Assembly: GCA_002483445.1 (NCBI GenBank)
Contig: DLHY01000049.1
Span: 5,346-64,801, forward strand
Length of the DNA stretch: 59,456 bases
Direction: 5' to 3'
Source: Blastocatellia bacterium UBA7656
GTDB lineage: Bacteria; Acidobacteriota; Blastocatellia; UBA7656
The translations under genes were made by a program, and so were the position numbers. Position 1 is the first letter of the stretch; the number at the start of each line of letters is the position of its first letter. This document shows positions 41,014 through 49,822 of the stretch, piece after piece. The notes under the pieces are model-generated. The model ran no database searches, was not told the DNA's origin, and was given only the letters and a program-made list of their open reading frames with translations.

Positions 41014-41023
41014 CTTGTATGTT

Positions 41024-41115
41024 CGACAAGCTGCCAGCTTGTCGTTGCTTCGAGCAAAGAACTGTTGATTTCCAGAGGCGAGAGGTGAAAGCCTGCGGCA
41101 AGCTGCCAGCTTGCC
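41024..41115. repeat. Paired palindromes of the ACAAGCTGCCAGCTTGT type
   Basis: CGACAAGCT-gcc-AGCTTGTCG at 41024-41044 and CGGCAAGCT-gcc-AGCTTGCCG at about 41096-41115 are 9-bp stems with three-base loops, 50 nt apart. The layout matches the elements at 39455, 45009 and 54682 but the sequences differ, so this is a sister family. Confidence 0.8.
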
Positions 41116-41171
41116 GGACAACGCCGCGCCTCGGCGGTGAAAGAGCCTTTCTCTATCGATAACTTCAGGCG

Positions 41172-41212
41172 GAAAACGAAAAGAGAGGCTGCCCGATTAA
41201 CGAGAGCCTCTC
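41172..41212 (-). terminator. Rho-independent terminator of the copper-monooxygenase-like gene
   Basis: On the minus strand GAGAGGCT pairs with AGCCTCTC (41205-41212 with 41183-41190) around a 14-nt loop and is followed by TTTTCGTTTT. It lies 32 nt past the stop codon at 41244. Confidence 0.8.
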
Positions 41213-41243
41213 CTCACAAATCCTGCTATCTTGTCGCGCGCTG

Positions 41244-42566
41244 TTACTGCGGGCTTGCCGTCGCTCTCAAGCGGTCGGCCTTCTGCTTTTGTAGCTCTGC
41301 GAATTCCTGATCGCTGATGTAGTAGAAATCAAGCCAGCCGATATTCATCTCATCGACCGTCCTGTCGCCCCAGCCGACGAAAGCAGTCGGATCGGGATTC
41401 TCCTTGTTGTTGGGCGAGTTGTCGTGATAGGCCGTCATGTGCAGGACGGTGCCTCTGGGAAATGCCGGAGGGTTTTTGTATGGATAGGTGATCTGCCATG
41501 TCCACACGAAGCGCGCGACATCGGTCAGTAACTCCACGTGGCCATCGGGCAGAATGGCTTCGAGCGTCATCCGCTTGCCGCGATAGTGCATGTGCGGCTG
41601 GAAGCTGACGAGTCTTGCCGCTTCTTCGAGACGGAAATACGCATCGCTGCGAGCGTTCGGCTCTCCAGGAGGAATGGCCAGCGTCGAGGGAGAAGAGATG
41701 CCTTTGGTCGAGATCAGATATTTCGGTGTATATCCCTTAGGGAAGAACTTGAAGCCGATTTTCGCGCGCTCGTTGACGGCCTTTTCGCCGTTGGGGTGAT
41801 AGTGGAAGCTGAAGCGGAGTTTCGATCCGGCCTTGAGCAACTTGGCTGTCCCGTTGGTGAAGATGTCGCCATCATTGCCTCTGGCGTATTCGATGAGAAG
41901 AGAATCGCTGATGGGGCTTCGACGCTGCTGGATGCCGCGCACGCCGCCCGTCGCAGGCTCGCCCTGAAGGGCATAGATGAGTACATGGTGAAGGACAGTC
42001 GTATCTTCCGGGATGACCTGCATCCATTTTATGTAGCGGTCTTCCGCAAGACCCGTCGGAACATCTATCTTGGGATACTGATCGGCGGCCACGGCAGGCA
42101 CCACGAACCCGCTGCTTGTCACCACGAGGTCAGGCTCCTCGCCGAACACCCATGTATTTGCAGGCGGGAACACGCGCGGCGCAGGAGCATCTGCCGGATT
42201 GCCTTTCATGGCTCCGCCATCGACCCAACTGGCGACAGCGGCTATCTCCTCATCGCTCAACGACGGGTCGGGATAGTACTCGCCCACAGTGCGGTCGATG
42301 TGCCACGGCGGCATGTAGCGAGTGACGACCTTCTCTTTGATCGAACGCGCCCACGGACGAGACTCCTCGTAAGTCACGAGCGACATCGGAGCCATGCCTC
42401 CGGGCCGATGACAATCCTGACAGGACTTCTGAAGTATGGGAAGTATATTTTTTGTGAAGGTCGGGGTCGCCCTGCCTTCTTTCGAATCGGCTGTAACTCC
42501 GACGAGAGATAAACACGCGATGATCGCAAACGCCACCGCGCCAGCGAGTTTCCACCTTGCGTTCAT
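41244..42566 (-). CDS. Cytochrome c fused to a PHM-like type II copper monooxygenase
   Basis: A 440-residue exported protein. After a signal peptide, residues 35-125 are a c-type cytochrome (C49QDC52-H53; M85 in RYMPPWH as possible axial ligand). Residues 135-440 match the copper monooxygenase fold of PHM and dopamine beta-monooxygenase: H193-H194 (VLHHVLIY), H255/H257 (FSFHYHPNG), H325/H327 (PHMHYRGK) and M407 (TVDEMNIG) match the CuH and CuM ligands. PHM hydroxylates glycine-extended peptides with ascorbate as donor; the fused heme could replace ascorbate. The substrate is unknown. A PAL-like propeller and a Tat aminotransferase are encoded upstream on the same strand. Confidence 0.8.
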   Translation of the reverse strand: MNARWKLAGAVAFAIIACLSLVGVTADSKEGRATPTFTKNILPILQKSCQDCHRPGGMAPMSLVTYEESRPWARSIKEKVVTRYMPPWHIDRTVGEYYPDPSLSDEEIAAVASWVDGGAMKGNPADAPAPRVFPPANTWVFGEEPDLVVTSSGFVVPAVAADQYPKIDVPTGLAEDRYIKWMQVIPEDTTVLHHVLIYALQGEPATGGVRGIQQRRSPISDSLLIEYARGNDGDIFTNGTAKLLKAGSKLRFSFHYHPNGEKAVNERAKIGFKFFPKGYTPKYLISTKGISSPSTLAIPPGEPNARSDAYFRLEEAARLVSFQPHMHYRGKRMTLEAILPDGHVELLTDVARFVWTWQITYPYKNPPAFPRGTVLHMTAYHDNSPNNKENPDPTAFVGWGDRTVDEMNIGWLDFYYISDQEFAELQKQKADRLRATASPQ

Positions 42567-42595
42567 ATCCAGTCTCCTTCTGAACCTGTATCAGG

Positions 42596-43792
42596 TCAGT
42601 TGCCTGCATCGGGTTTTGTCTTGATGCCGCCTTTCGGAAATATCTCTTTGAACACGACCATGAAGCGATCCATTTCCGGCTCGGTCCCGACCGATATGCG
42701 CAGCCAGTTATTCATGGGCGGGAACTTCCGCCCCACCAGCACCCCGCGTTTGCGAAACTCTTCGGCGACCCCGCTCACATCGCGCCCGACGTGTACCATA
42801 AAGAAGTTGGCTTCTGACGGGATCACTTCGTAACCCCAGGCTGACAGTTCCTTCGTCGTTCTGTCGCGCAGGGCGATAGTCATCTGCCTGATCTTGTTTT
42901 CATAAGCCGTATCCTTGAGAGCCGCCACGCCGCCGTGCTTCACGATGGCGTTTATGCTTCCGCCTGCAAACGGGCGCATTCTATCGATCAGTTCTTTGGG
43001 CGCTATCGCATAGCCGAGGCGCATCCCGGCGAGCGCGGCAATCTTGGAGAAGGTGCGGGTCACGATGACCAGCCGCCCTTCCTGAACATAAGGGACGGAC
43101 GTGGCATAATCCTGACTCGTGACGAAGTGATGGTAAGCCTCATCAATCAGCACCGTCACGTCGCTCGGAATACTGTCGAGCAGCGTTTTGATCTCCTGTT
43201 TGGGAATGATGTTGCCGGTCGGGTTGTTCGGGTTGCAGACGTAAATGAATCCGATGTCGCGATAGTTCATCTTCGCGGCGCGGATCATTCCCGGAATATC
43301 CATCCGGTAGTCTTTCAGCAACGGAATCTTGATCGCCTCGGCTTTGCTGTTTGTCACATAGCGATAAACCGAATCATAACTCGGATCGACGCCGACGACC
43401 CTCTTGCGGTCGACGAGGAACGCGCTGTTGGCAACCTTGAGGATTTCTCCTGATCCTGCGCCGATCATCACATTCTCCAGCTTTACCTTGTGGTGAGCGG
43501 CGATGGCTTCGACGATGCCGCCATCGGGGTAGCGATAACGGCTGGCGTATGTCAGCGCGTCCGTCATGGCTTTCATCACCGTTTCGGAAGGCCCCCAGCC
43601 ATTCTCGTTGTTGGCGAGCTTGGCCATCCGGTCGTATTCCGCCGGGGTCAGTGGCGCAAGTTCTTCTGCCGCCTCTCTCTGTCGACCCTGTCTCTCCTGC
43701 GCAATATCGAGCGAGGGAGCCAGACCGACAATACTCAGAGCGGTTGCCACCTTGCCGATGAATTCCCGGCGCGTCGCTGTTTTCTTTGCCAT
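42596..43792 (-). CDS. Tat-exported PLP-dependent aminotransferase (class I/II)
   Basis: A 398-residue aminotransferase resembling histidinol-phosphate aminotransferases: ANNENGWGPSETVMKAM, GAGSGEIL, YVCNPNNPTGN, VLIDEAYHHF, the PLP-lysine segment TRTFSKIAALAGMRLGY, and the C-terminal NWLRISVGTEPEM. The N-terminus TRREFIGKVATALSIVGLAP is a twin-arginine signal, so the folded holoenzyme is exported. Periplasmic PLP enzymes are uncommon. It sits between the PHM-like and PAL-like genes, 29 nt before the former, so all three probably share a periplasmic pathway. Confidence 0.85.
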   Translation of the reverse strand: MAKKTATRREFIGKVATALSIVGLAPSLDIAQERQGRQREAAEELAPLTPAEYDRMAKLANNENGWGPSETVMKAMTDALTYASRYRYPDGGIVEAIAAHHKVKLENVMIGAGSGEILKVANSAFLVDRKRVVGVDPSYDSVYRYVTNSKAEAIKIPLLKDYRMDIPGMIRAAKMNYRDIGFIYVCNPNNPTGNIIPKQEIKTLLDSIPSDVTVLIDEAYHHFVTSQDYATSVPYVQEGRLVIVTRTFSKIAALAGMRLGYAIAPKELIDRMRPFAGGSINAIVKHGGVAALKDTAYENKIRQMTIALRDRTTKELSAWGYEVIPSEANFFMVHVGRDVSGVAEEFRKRGVLVGRKFPPMNNWLRISVGTEPEMDRFMVVFKEIFPKGGIKTKPDAGN

Positions 43793-43933
43793 TATGATCC
43801 TCCCTTTCTGCCGGGCGGAACAGAACTGATATGGGTAGTTGCCGCACAGACTCTATTTGGATTTCTTCCAAACGAGCGGAGCCTCTCGGCCTGCCACTCT
43901 AGCACCGCCGAGCGCGGAAGTCCATGACTTTCT

Positions 43934-44989
43934 TTATCTTTTCCTGACGTATCTCTTCAACGCCCGCGGGCCGACTTCCGCCCCGTATATATTGCCCATA
44001 GAATCTGCCGCGACGCCTTCCGCCCCGCTCGTGCCGGATGTGTCCGGGTTCGGTTCCGGGTCTGGAATAAAAGCCGTGACCTTGCCGTCCTTCGCGCTTC
44101 CCACCCGGATGCCTCTTTTCCATCCCGCGTGCCGTCTCGCATTCGATTCTGAGTCAGCGCCATACAGAACATCGTTCTTGTCGATGTAAATGCCGCTCAG
44201 TCGGCTGAACTGCTTCCACTCTTCGAGGAACTTTCCATCCTGATCGAATATCTGAATTCGATTGTTGTTGCGGTCGGCGACGAACAATCGGCCCCGGCTG
44301 TCCATAGCCAGACCGTGAGGCGTGTCGAACTCGCCGGGGGCCGAGCCTTTCTTTCCCCACGCTTTGATAAACTTCCCGTCTTTGGAGAACTTCACGATCC
44401 GCGCATTCGAATTCCCGCCGTGTCCGTCGGCGACGAAGATATCGCCGTTCGGAGAGGTTATGACATCCGACGGTTGATTGAAGGTGTCCGGGCCGTCGCC
44501 CGTAACTCCCGTCTTGCCGAGCGTCAGCAGGACTTTGCCTTCAGGGCTGAACTTGACGACGATGTGACCTTTTCCGGCTGGCGCAGGCTGGTTGCCAAGT
44601 GGAATGCTGTCGGTCACCCAGACGTTCCCCTGCCTGTCTACGTGGATGCCATGAGGAAAGGCGAACATCCCCGCGCCGAAGCTCTTTACGAGTTTGCCCG
44701 ATGCGTCGAACTTGAGGACTACCGGGAGACTGGAACCGACGCAGGTGTTTGCGCCGCATCTTTCAGCGACCCATATAGACTTGCCGTCGGGATCGATATC
44801 TACTGCGCTCGTCGATCCCCACGACCTCCCTTCGGGCATCTTCGCCCAGTTCTCGATGGTTGTGTACGGATTGGGCGGATCATTGACGGGTTGAGTATTG
44901 TCCTGAGTGTCAGCCCTCAGTGCGGGCAGCGCAATCAGCGCAATGACTGCTGCGACAAGCGCGAATCTCACTCGACCTGAATGCGACAT
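43934..44989 (-). CDS. Secreted NHL propeller, peptidyl-hydroxyglycine amidating lyase-like
   Basis: A 351-residue beta-propeller with a signal peptide (FALVAAVIALIALPALRA). Its blades align with the PAL domain of peptidylglycine amidating monooxygenase: FPHGIHVDRQGNVWVTD (H113), FNQPSDV..IFVADG, FDTPHGLAMD (H225) and FVADRNNNRIQIF (R240). The third zinc His is Glu (GAEGVAAD, E324) and the catalytic Tyr position is His190, so activity is uncertain. GGAGG before the ATG at 44989 sets the start. It is first of the minus-strand trio and is preceded by a paired-palindrome element. Confidence 0.82.
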   Translation of the reverse strand: MSHSGRVRFALVAAVIALIALPALRADTQDNTQPVNDPPNPYTTIENWAKMPEGRSWGSTSAVDIDPDGKSIWVAERCGANTCVGSSLPVVLKFDASGKLVKSFGAGMFAFPHGIHVDRQGNVWVTDSIPLGNQPAPAGKGHIVVKFSPEGKVLLTLGKTGVTGDGPDTFNQPSDVITSPNGDIFVADGHGGNSNARIVKFSKDGKFIKAWGKKGSAPGEFDTPHGLAMDSRGRLFVADRNNNRIQIFDQDGKFLEEWKQFSRLSGIYIDKNDVLYGADSESNARRHAGWKRGIRVGSAKDGKVTAFIPDPEPNPDTSGTSGAEGVAADSMGNIYGAEVGPRALKRYVRKR

Positions 44990-45008
44990 TGCAGTTCCTC
45001 CACGATAA

Positions 45009-45090
45009 ATGTATAGCAGGCTGCCAGCCTGCGTTTTCCGAATTTTCATGCTTTCAGGCTTTGAACAGGCTAGCAGCCTGTTCTACATCA
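45009..45090 (-). repeat. Paired-palindrome element, copy B
   Basis: Read on the minus strand: GATGTAGAACAGGCTG palindrome, CTGAAAGCATGAAAATTCG spacer, then the second palindrome (arms GCAGGCTG) and TATACAT, ending at the ribosome binding site for 44989. It agrees part for part with copy A at 39455. Confidence 0.85.
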
Positions 45091-45115
45091 CGGATGACTC
45101 AGGCAGAGCCGCCGT

Positions 45116-46570
45116 TCAATCCAATCGATCCATTCCTCTCGACGAGATATATTCGTTCGACCCGGCAACTGAATCACCCTCTTCATAATTTTGAGCGCGA
45201 CGGGCCAGTGATAGTTTCGCAATGAGCTTCGATATCCTTGCGCTCAACTTCTTTTCATTGTTCAAACTTCTCAGAACTCGCGCAAGCCATACCAGGCCCG
45301 CGAAGGTCACAATCACCATCAGCCATCGCATGACTGCGGCCAGAGAGGCGGCTGTCAGTGTCGGCAAAGGAAACTGCCTCAACTGGTCTGCGCGCTCGAT
45401 CATCCAGTGCCAGCCGGTATGCGCTACCAGCGCCGACAGGATGATCGTCCCCGTTCGTTCGGCGACGACGAAGCGGAACATAACCTTCAGCGCGGGGATT
45501 AGCAGCGCGAGAACGAGAAGTTGCCCAAGCTCGACGCCGATGTTGAACGACACGAGCGACGTGAGCATGTGCGATCCGGCGAACTGCATCGTTTGCTGAA
45601 GGGTGAACGAGAAGCCGAACCCATGAATGAGACCGAACCCGAAAGCCATCATCCACCGATGCTCGACGCGCTTGCGGACGATATTCTCAATCGCCATGTA
45701 GACGATAGAGATAGCGATCAGCGTTTCGATGAGCGGCGGAAACCACAATCCGTCCGGCGCAAGATTGTAAGCCGGCGCGATAAGCGTAATCGAGTGCGCG
45801 ATGGTGAACGAGGTGACGACCTCGATGAGCGGTCGAAAACGCCTGAGCGGGATTACGAGACAAAACAGAAAGAGCAGATGATCGATTCCGTCCAGTATGT
45901 GAGAGAATCCCGACCCGACGAACCGCAGGGCGGATTGATGCCAGCGCGGATCGAGCCTGACGAGACCCGGATCGTCGTGAAATTCGAAGGCGCGAACATC
46001 GCCATCGGGCGGCAGGAATCTGAGAACGGTCGTCACTCGTAACCCAAGCCGTGCCAGCCTGGGATGAATCGAAAAGTCTGATCGATCCGAGTGGATCGGA
46101 TACTCGAACAACACGTCGAGCATCCCCTGATCCCAATAGATTTCCGTATCGGCAGAAAGCGGCGCGCCTGTGACGCGCGCCAGCGCCTCTTCATAAGACC
46201 CGAAAGACCTGTCAGATTGCAGCGACACCCGCGCGCTCACAACTCTCATTTCATGTAAGCGAGCGTTGCCTTCATACAATTCGACGTTTTCAGATATCCA
46301 CAGCGTCGCCGCGTCCCGGAGCGCGGAGTCGGCTCGCGCAAGATCGAGGTAGCCCGGCCCGCGTTTCGGAAAATCTATGTCGCGCATCGCTGAAAGCGGC
46401 GCGCGAACGAGCATATCGAGCCGCTCGCCCGCAGGCTTGACGAACGCCTGAACCGTCACGTCATCAGGAATGTCATGAGCGTGCGCGCCGAACGACAGCG
46501 CGAAGGTTATCGCCGCCAGCAACGCAGCGATCAAGCGCAAGGTGACGATTCTGCGGTCGCTCGTGATCAC
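45116..46570 (-). CDS. HupE/UreJ-family membrane protein with extracytoplasmic domain
   Basis: A 484-residue protein: signal-like segment, an extracytoplasmic beta-rich domain (residues 30-215, starting HDIPDDVTVQAFVKPAGERL), then about six helices with the HupE/UreJ_2 motifs GFSHILDGIDHLLFLFCLV, SFTIAHSITL, IHGFGFSF and NIGVELGQL. His and Asp residues in these helices are thought to bind metal ions such as nickel. The C-terminus is a basic cytoplasmic tail. A GTG start at 46570 with GGAGAAG fits. It is upstream of the PAL-like gene, separated by a repeat. Confidence 0.87.
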   Translation of the reverse strand: MITSDRRIVTLRLIAALLAAITFALSFGAHAHDIPDDVTVQAFVKPAGERLDMLVRAPLSAMRDIDFPKRGPGYLDLARADSALRDAATLWISENVELYEGNARLHEMRVVSARVSLQSDRSFGSYEEALARVTGAPLSADTEIYWDQGMLDVLFEYPIHSDRSDFSIHPRLARLGLRVTTVLRFLPPDGDVRAFEFHDDPGLVRLDPRWHQSALRFVGSGFSHILDGIDHLLFLFCLVIPLRRFRPLIEVVTSFTIAHSITLIAPAYNLAPDGLWFPPLIETLIAISIVYMAIENIVRKRVEHRWMMAFGFGLIHGFGFSFTLQQTMQFAGSHMLTSLVSFNIGVELGQLLVLALLIPALKVMFRFVVAERTGTIILSALVAHTGWHWMIERADQLRQFPLPTLTAASLAAVMRWLMVIVTFAGLVWLARVLRSLNNEKKLSARISKLIAKLSLARRAQNYEEGDSVAGSNEYISSRGMDRLD

Positions 46571-46943
46571 GACCTTCTCCTGAAAGCTTCTATGGCGGAG
46601 GTTGAAAATCAGAGTTTCGATCTCAGCGCATCGTCGGGAGACGCGCTCGCGACGGCGGCGCTTGTTTCTGCGGGCGTATATTAGTTGTATGGCGCGGGAA
46701 GTGACAAGCGAAAAAGAGCGGCGACAGAAACAGGGCGATTATCACATTTCTCCGGCGTTGCCTCAGCGCCTTTGACCCCGACGATCGGCGACGACACTGG
46801 CTCGACCGCCGTTATCGCGCTGATTCGATCTATCGTGCCAATCTGAATGATGTTGAAAGCTCGATGAAAGTTTCTCGAAAGAATTGTCGCGTTAGCTGAT
46901 GGGAGAGCTTGTAATAGAGCCATAATCAAAAGGAGACCGGAAA
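46571..46943. other. Gene-free divergent spacer
   Basis: This 373-nt spacer lies between the HupE/UreJ gene and the secreted protein at 46944. Apart from the 41-bp repeat at 46863-46903 I see no gene, hairpin or RNA. An 82-codon antisense frame is open but has no ribosome binding site or convincing composition. Confidence 0.5.
46863..46903 (+). promoter_or_regulatory. 41-bp upstream repeat, copy 1
   Basis: ATGAAAGTTTCTCGAAAG.. through ..GTCGCGTTAGCTGATGGG matches the sequence at 47995-48035 at 36 of 41 positions. Each copy precedes a secreted-protein gene on the same strand, 34-41 nt before the coding gene's ribosome-binding/start region. A shared operator or promoter is the simplest reading. 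Confidence 0.65.
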
Positions 46944-47837
46944 ATGAGTAACGCCAAAAACCATCTGATAACCGCGATAGTCCTTGTCATCCTGATAAGT
47001 CCGCTTGTGTTGACCGGTTCGCTTACAGGCTATGGTCGAGTGGCTGCATCTGTCAGCTTTACGCAAACCGTCGGTTGCCCCGATAAGGTGGTGACATCAG
47101 TGTCGCCAGCGACCGGCAATGCTTCCACTCCGCAGGCACTCGATATTGTGGTTTCCAACGCCGCCTACTTCTTTAGCAATAATGGTGAAGTTTTTTTCCT
47201 GGCGACCGACATATTCGCAGTCGACTCAGCGGATGCCAGCAATGTGATAGAGGCGACGACTTTCTCTCGTGAGCTTATGCCAGGATGTTGTGTTGATGGG
47301 TTTAACCCACTGAAGTACAGGGCCACATTCAACTTCGGTTCCGCCAATGCCTGCAAGACCTTCAAATTCTTTGTGACTACGATGTGCTTAGGCACTTCCG
47401 TTACTGGCCAAAGCGAGCCAGGCGGATCGTTCACGCTGGATTGCCCTTTCGCCGCTCTCAGCGCACGGGCCAGGATCGACACCAGGCCGCCGACAAACGA
47501 CGATACATTCGATGTGAGGGAGACTTTCATCCTGGCCCCGGCCAGCAACGGCATCGATCCGCTCACAGAAGATGTGACACTTCAACTGGGAAGTTTCTCC
47601 ATCACCATCCCTTCGGGATCCTTCGCGAAAGCGCGCAATGGACGCTGGGACTTTGCCGGTGAGATCGGAGACTTGTCATTCCTGGATGTGCAGATACGGC
47701 CCCTGAGCGGAGGCGGCTTCGATCTGAGAGCGAAAGGAGCAGGCGCGAACCTGGACGGGACAGTTAATCCCCTGCCAGTAAAGCTCGCAATCGGCAACGA
47801 CTATGGGAGTACTACAATCACAGCCGTTATCAGGTGA
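46944..47837 (+). CDS. Secreted hypothetical protein
   Basis: A 297-residue exported protein (hydrophobic leader LITAIVLVILISPLVLTGSLTG). The mature part is rich in Thr, Ser, Asp and Phe with a pair of adjacent cysteines (MPGCCVDGFNP) and further single ones (CPDK, ACKTF, MCLG, LDCPF). The C-terminal half (DTFDVRETFILAPASNGIDPLTEDVTLQLGSFSITIPSGSF..FAGEIGDLSF) looks like an all-beta domain. AAAAGGAG precedes the ATG. No family is recognised. It shares an upstream 41-bp repeat with the next gene. Confidence 0.75.
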   Translation: MSNAKNHLITAIVLVILISPLVLTGSLTGYGRVAASVSFTQTVGCPDKVVTSVSPATGNASTPQALDIVVSNAAYFFSNNGEVFFLATDIFAVDSADASNVIEATTFSRELMPGCCVDGFNPLKYRATFNFGSANACKTFKFFVTTMCLGTSVTGQSEPGGSFTLDCPFAALSARARIDTRPPTNDDTFDVRETFILAPASNGIDPLTEDVTLQLGSFSITIPSGSFAKARNGRWDFAGEIGDLSFLDVQIRPLSGGGFDLRAKGAGANLDGTVNPLPVKLAIGNDYGSTTITAVIR

Positions 47838-47994
47838 TGCCTGCTGAAAAAACGTCTCAGGGGCGAGTTCGTGAGCGACCCGGCTTCGCTCAATGAAACG
47901 ACTGACGGCTTGCTCCTTAGCCATTCCCGCTCTGCTCAGAAGCAGCAGGCGCGCGCTGTTTTGTGCCCGCGCACATTCGGGTCCGGGCCATAGA

Positions 47995-48035
47995 TATGAA
48001 AGTTTCTCGACAGATTTGTCGCGTTAGTTAATGGG
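47995..48035 (+). promoter_or_regulatory. 41-bp upstream repeat, copy 2
   Basis: TATGAAAGTTTCTCGACAG.. to ..GTCGCGTTAGTTAATGGG. In this copy CGACA-GATT-TGTCG forms a small perfect hairpin inside the repeat; in copy 1 the left arm is changed. It lies 34 nt before the ATG at 48069. Confidence 0.65.
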
Positions 48036-48068
48036 GGTCGCAAGGAGAAAGTTCAGGGAGAAATTTCG

Positions 48069-49769
48069 ATGAATACCAACGAAAAAAGAGTTTCAATGAA
48101 CAAAGTAGTGCCGGATGCGCTCCTGACTCACAATCGCCCGCCCGCCCGTTCCGCCCCGCTGGCGTTGGCACTCGCAGCGGTGATTGCCCTGAGCGTGCTG
48201 CCGGGCTACTCGTCGAATCACCCGAAACCATCGGCAACTGGCCAGTCGCGAATCGAGCCACAGGACTTGAACATCGTGACGGATGTGACCCCGATCCTCG
48301 ACACGGCGCGAGCCGTGACGCAGATCATTTCGACAGAGGGCGGAAATATGACTGCAATAGCTTCCGATGGCACGCTCTTCACATTGACTTTCCCAGCCGA
48401 CGCCCTGATAAGCGATGCAGAGATCACCATGACTCCGGTGAGTTTCGCCGAGGGGCTGCCTTTGAGCGGCGGTCTCGTGGCAGCAGTTCGGCTTGAACCG
48501 GAAGGGCTGCGCCTGTGGGAACCGGCCACTCTCCTGATCGAGCCGCCAGTGCCTGTCTCTGTAATCGAAGAGTTCCCCTTCGCCTGGCGCAGAATGGGAG
48601 AACATTTTCACCTGTATCCGCTGCAACCCGACCCATCCAGCCTCACGATGAGGGTGGTACACTTCGTCACATACGGGATTGGCCGGGGTACCGATGCCGA
48701 CCGTGTAGCCCAGCGGCTCCGTGAGATGGGCAGTCCAGAGGATCGGCTGGAACAGCGTCTTGAGGAAGTATTGAGCGAGGCGCGCCAACTGGGGAACTTA
48801 GGTACTGAAGTCGAACCGAGCGCGTTAGCAGATGACTCGGAGTGTTCGGGGAAGCTGGCGGAGGCAACTGTTCGAGTCTTTCGAACTGATTACAAGAAGA
48901 TCAAAAAGCTCATGAAATCCGCGCTGAAATCGAAAAACGATTTACGACTCAATTGCGCGATCGACAGAGCGATCGGTTGGGCTGGTCAGGCACGCTCTTT
49001 TGGTGTCCGTGATTGTTTGGTCGCTGAGTTTCAGGCCGTGTGGGACTTCTTGGTAAAGGCAACGAAGATCCAACTCGACAAGGCTTATGACCGATGTGCG
49101 AACGGGCCGCATCAGCCTAAAGATGTCGTACTGATCATTGATCTGGCGAAGCAAGCCCGCCGTCTCGGCATTCCCAGCCAGGACTTGGAGAAACTAAAAC
49201 GGTGCGCGAAAATGGAGCTGGAATTCGATTCCGAAATGACGTTTGGAAACAGAGGGGTTACCTTAAGAATGCATGTGCATGCCAATGTGAAGATCGATCC
49301 CATGGACAATACGAGTATAATCGGGCTGGCGCCACTTAGGTATTTCACCTTCGACGTCACACCCGGTTGCGGCTCGGTGGTGATACGGTACTACACAGCG
49401 ACAGATTTCATAGTGCGCTCGGTCAACTTTGACCTCAACCCGAGGACAGTTGACGATTGCGAGAAGCCGAACCGGGATGAGTCTATAAAGCTCGTCTCTA
49501 TCGACATCGAACCCGGCACGACCGCAGAGGGCTTCGACGTTAAATGCCCGCCCGCTCCTACTGCCGTATTTGATGGCTCATTCTGGACCGGGTCGTTTTA
49601 TAACTTACACGAGAAGGAGCTATCAGGTGTCCGGTCGTTCAGAATCACGGATTGGAAAGAAGGAAACGGATCGCTTTTGGCCCGGTGGACTTCCAACCGT
49701 AGCCGAATGGTAGGCAGCGTTTCGGTGAGCGGGCAAACGACGATCAACCTGTGGCACCGGCCAGAGTAG
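48069..49769 (+). CDS. Large secreted hypothetical protein
   Basis: A 566-residue exported protein; the N-terminal hydrophobic segment (APLALALAAVIALSVLPGYS) follows a 27-residue basic leader. Residues 85-170 (ISTEGGNMTAIASDGTLFTLTFPADALISDAEITMTPV) resemble ZU5-like beta domains. The middle (210-390) is helical and charged, with five or more cysteines, and the C-terminal region is beta-rich. GGGAG lies before the ATG. Function unknown; the shared upstream repeat links it to the gene before it. Confidence 0.75.
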   Translation: MNTNEKRVSMNKVVPDALLTHNRPPARSAPLALALAAVIALSVLPGYSSNHPKPSATGQSRIEPQDLNIVTDVTPILDTARAVTQIISTEGGNMTAIASDGTLFTLTFPADALISDAEITMTPVSFAEGLPLSGGLVAAVRLEPEGLRLWEPATLLIEPPVPVSVIEEFPFAWRRMGEHFHLYPLQPDPSSLTMRVVHFVTYGIGRGTDADRVAQRLREMGSPEDRLEQRLEEVLSEARQLGNLGTEVEPSALADDSECSGKLAEATVRVFRTDYKKIKKLMKSALKSKNDLRLNCAIDRAIGWAGQARSFGVRDCLVAEFQAVWDFLVKATKIQLDKAYDRCANGPHQPKDVVLIIDLAKQARRLGIPSQDLEKLKRCAKMELEFDSEMTFGNRGVTLRMHVHANVKIDPMDNTSIIGLAPLRYFTFDVTPGCGSVVIRYYTATDFIVRSVNFDLNPRTVDDCEKPNRDESIKLVSIDIEPGTTAEGFDVKCPPAPTAVFDGSFWTGSFYNLHEKELSGVRSFRITDWKEGNGSLLARWTSNRSRMVGSVSVSGQTTINLWHRPE

Positions 49770-49822
49770 CGACAATCTACCTCGCACGCGCTCCTGTCTG
49801 TCGAGTATGGGCAACGGCGCTG

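Noticed and set aside
41538..42512. 324-codon plus-strand frame opposite the copper-monooxygenase-like gene
   Set aside because: The minus-strand frame carries heme and copper motifs, a signal peptide and a downstream terminator; the opposite frame has none.
46681..46929. 82-codon minus-strand frame upstream of the secreted protein at 46944
   Set aside because: It has no ribosome binding site, no recognisable domain, and covers the 41-bp regulatory repeat.
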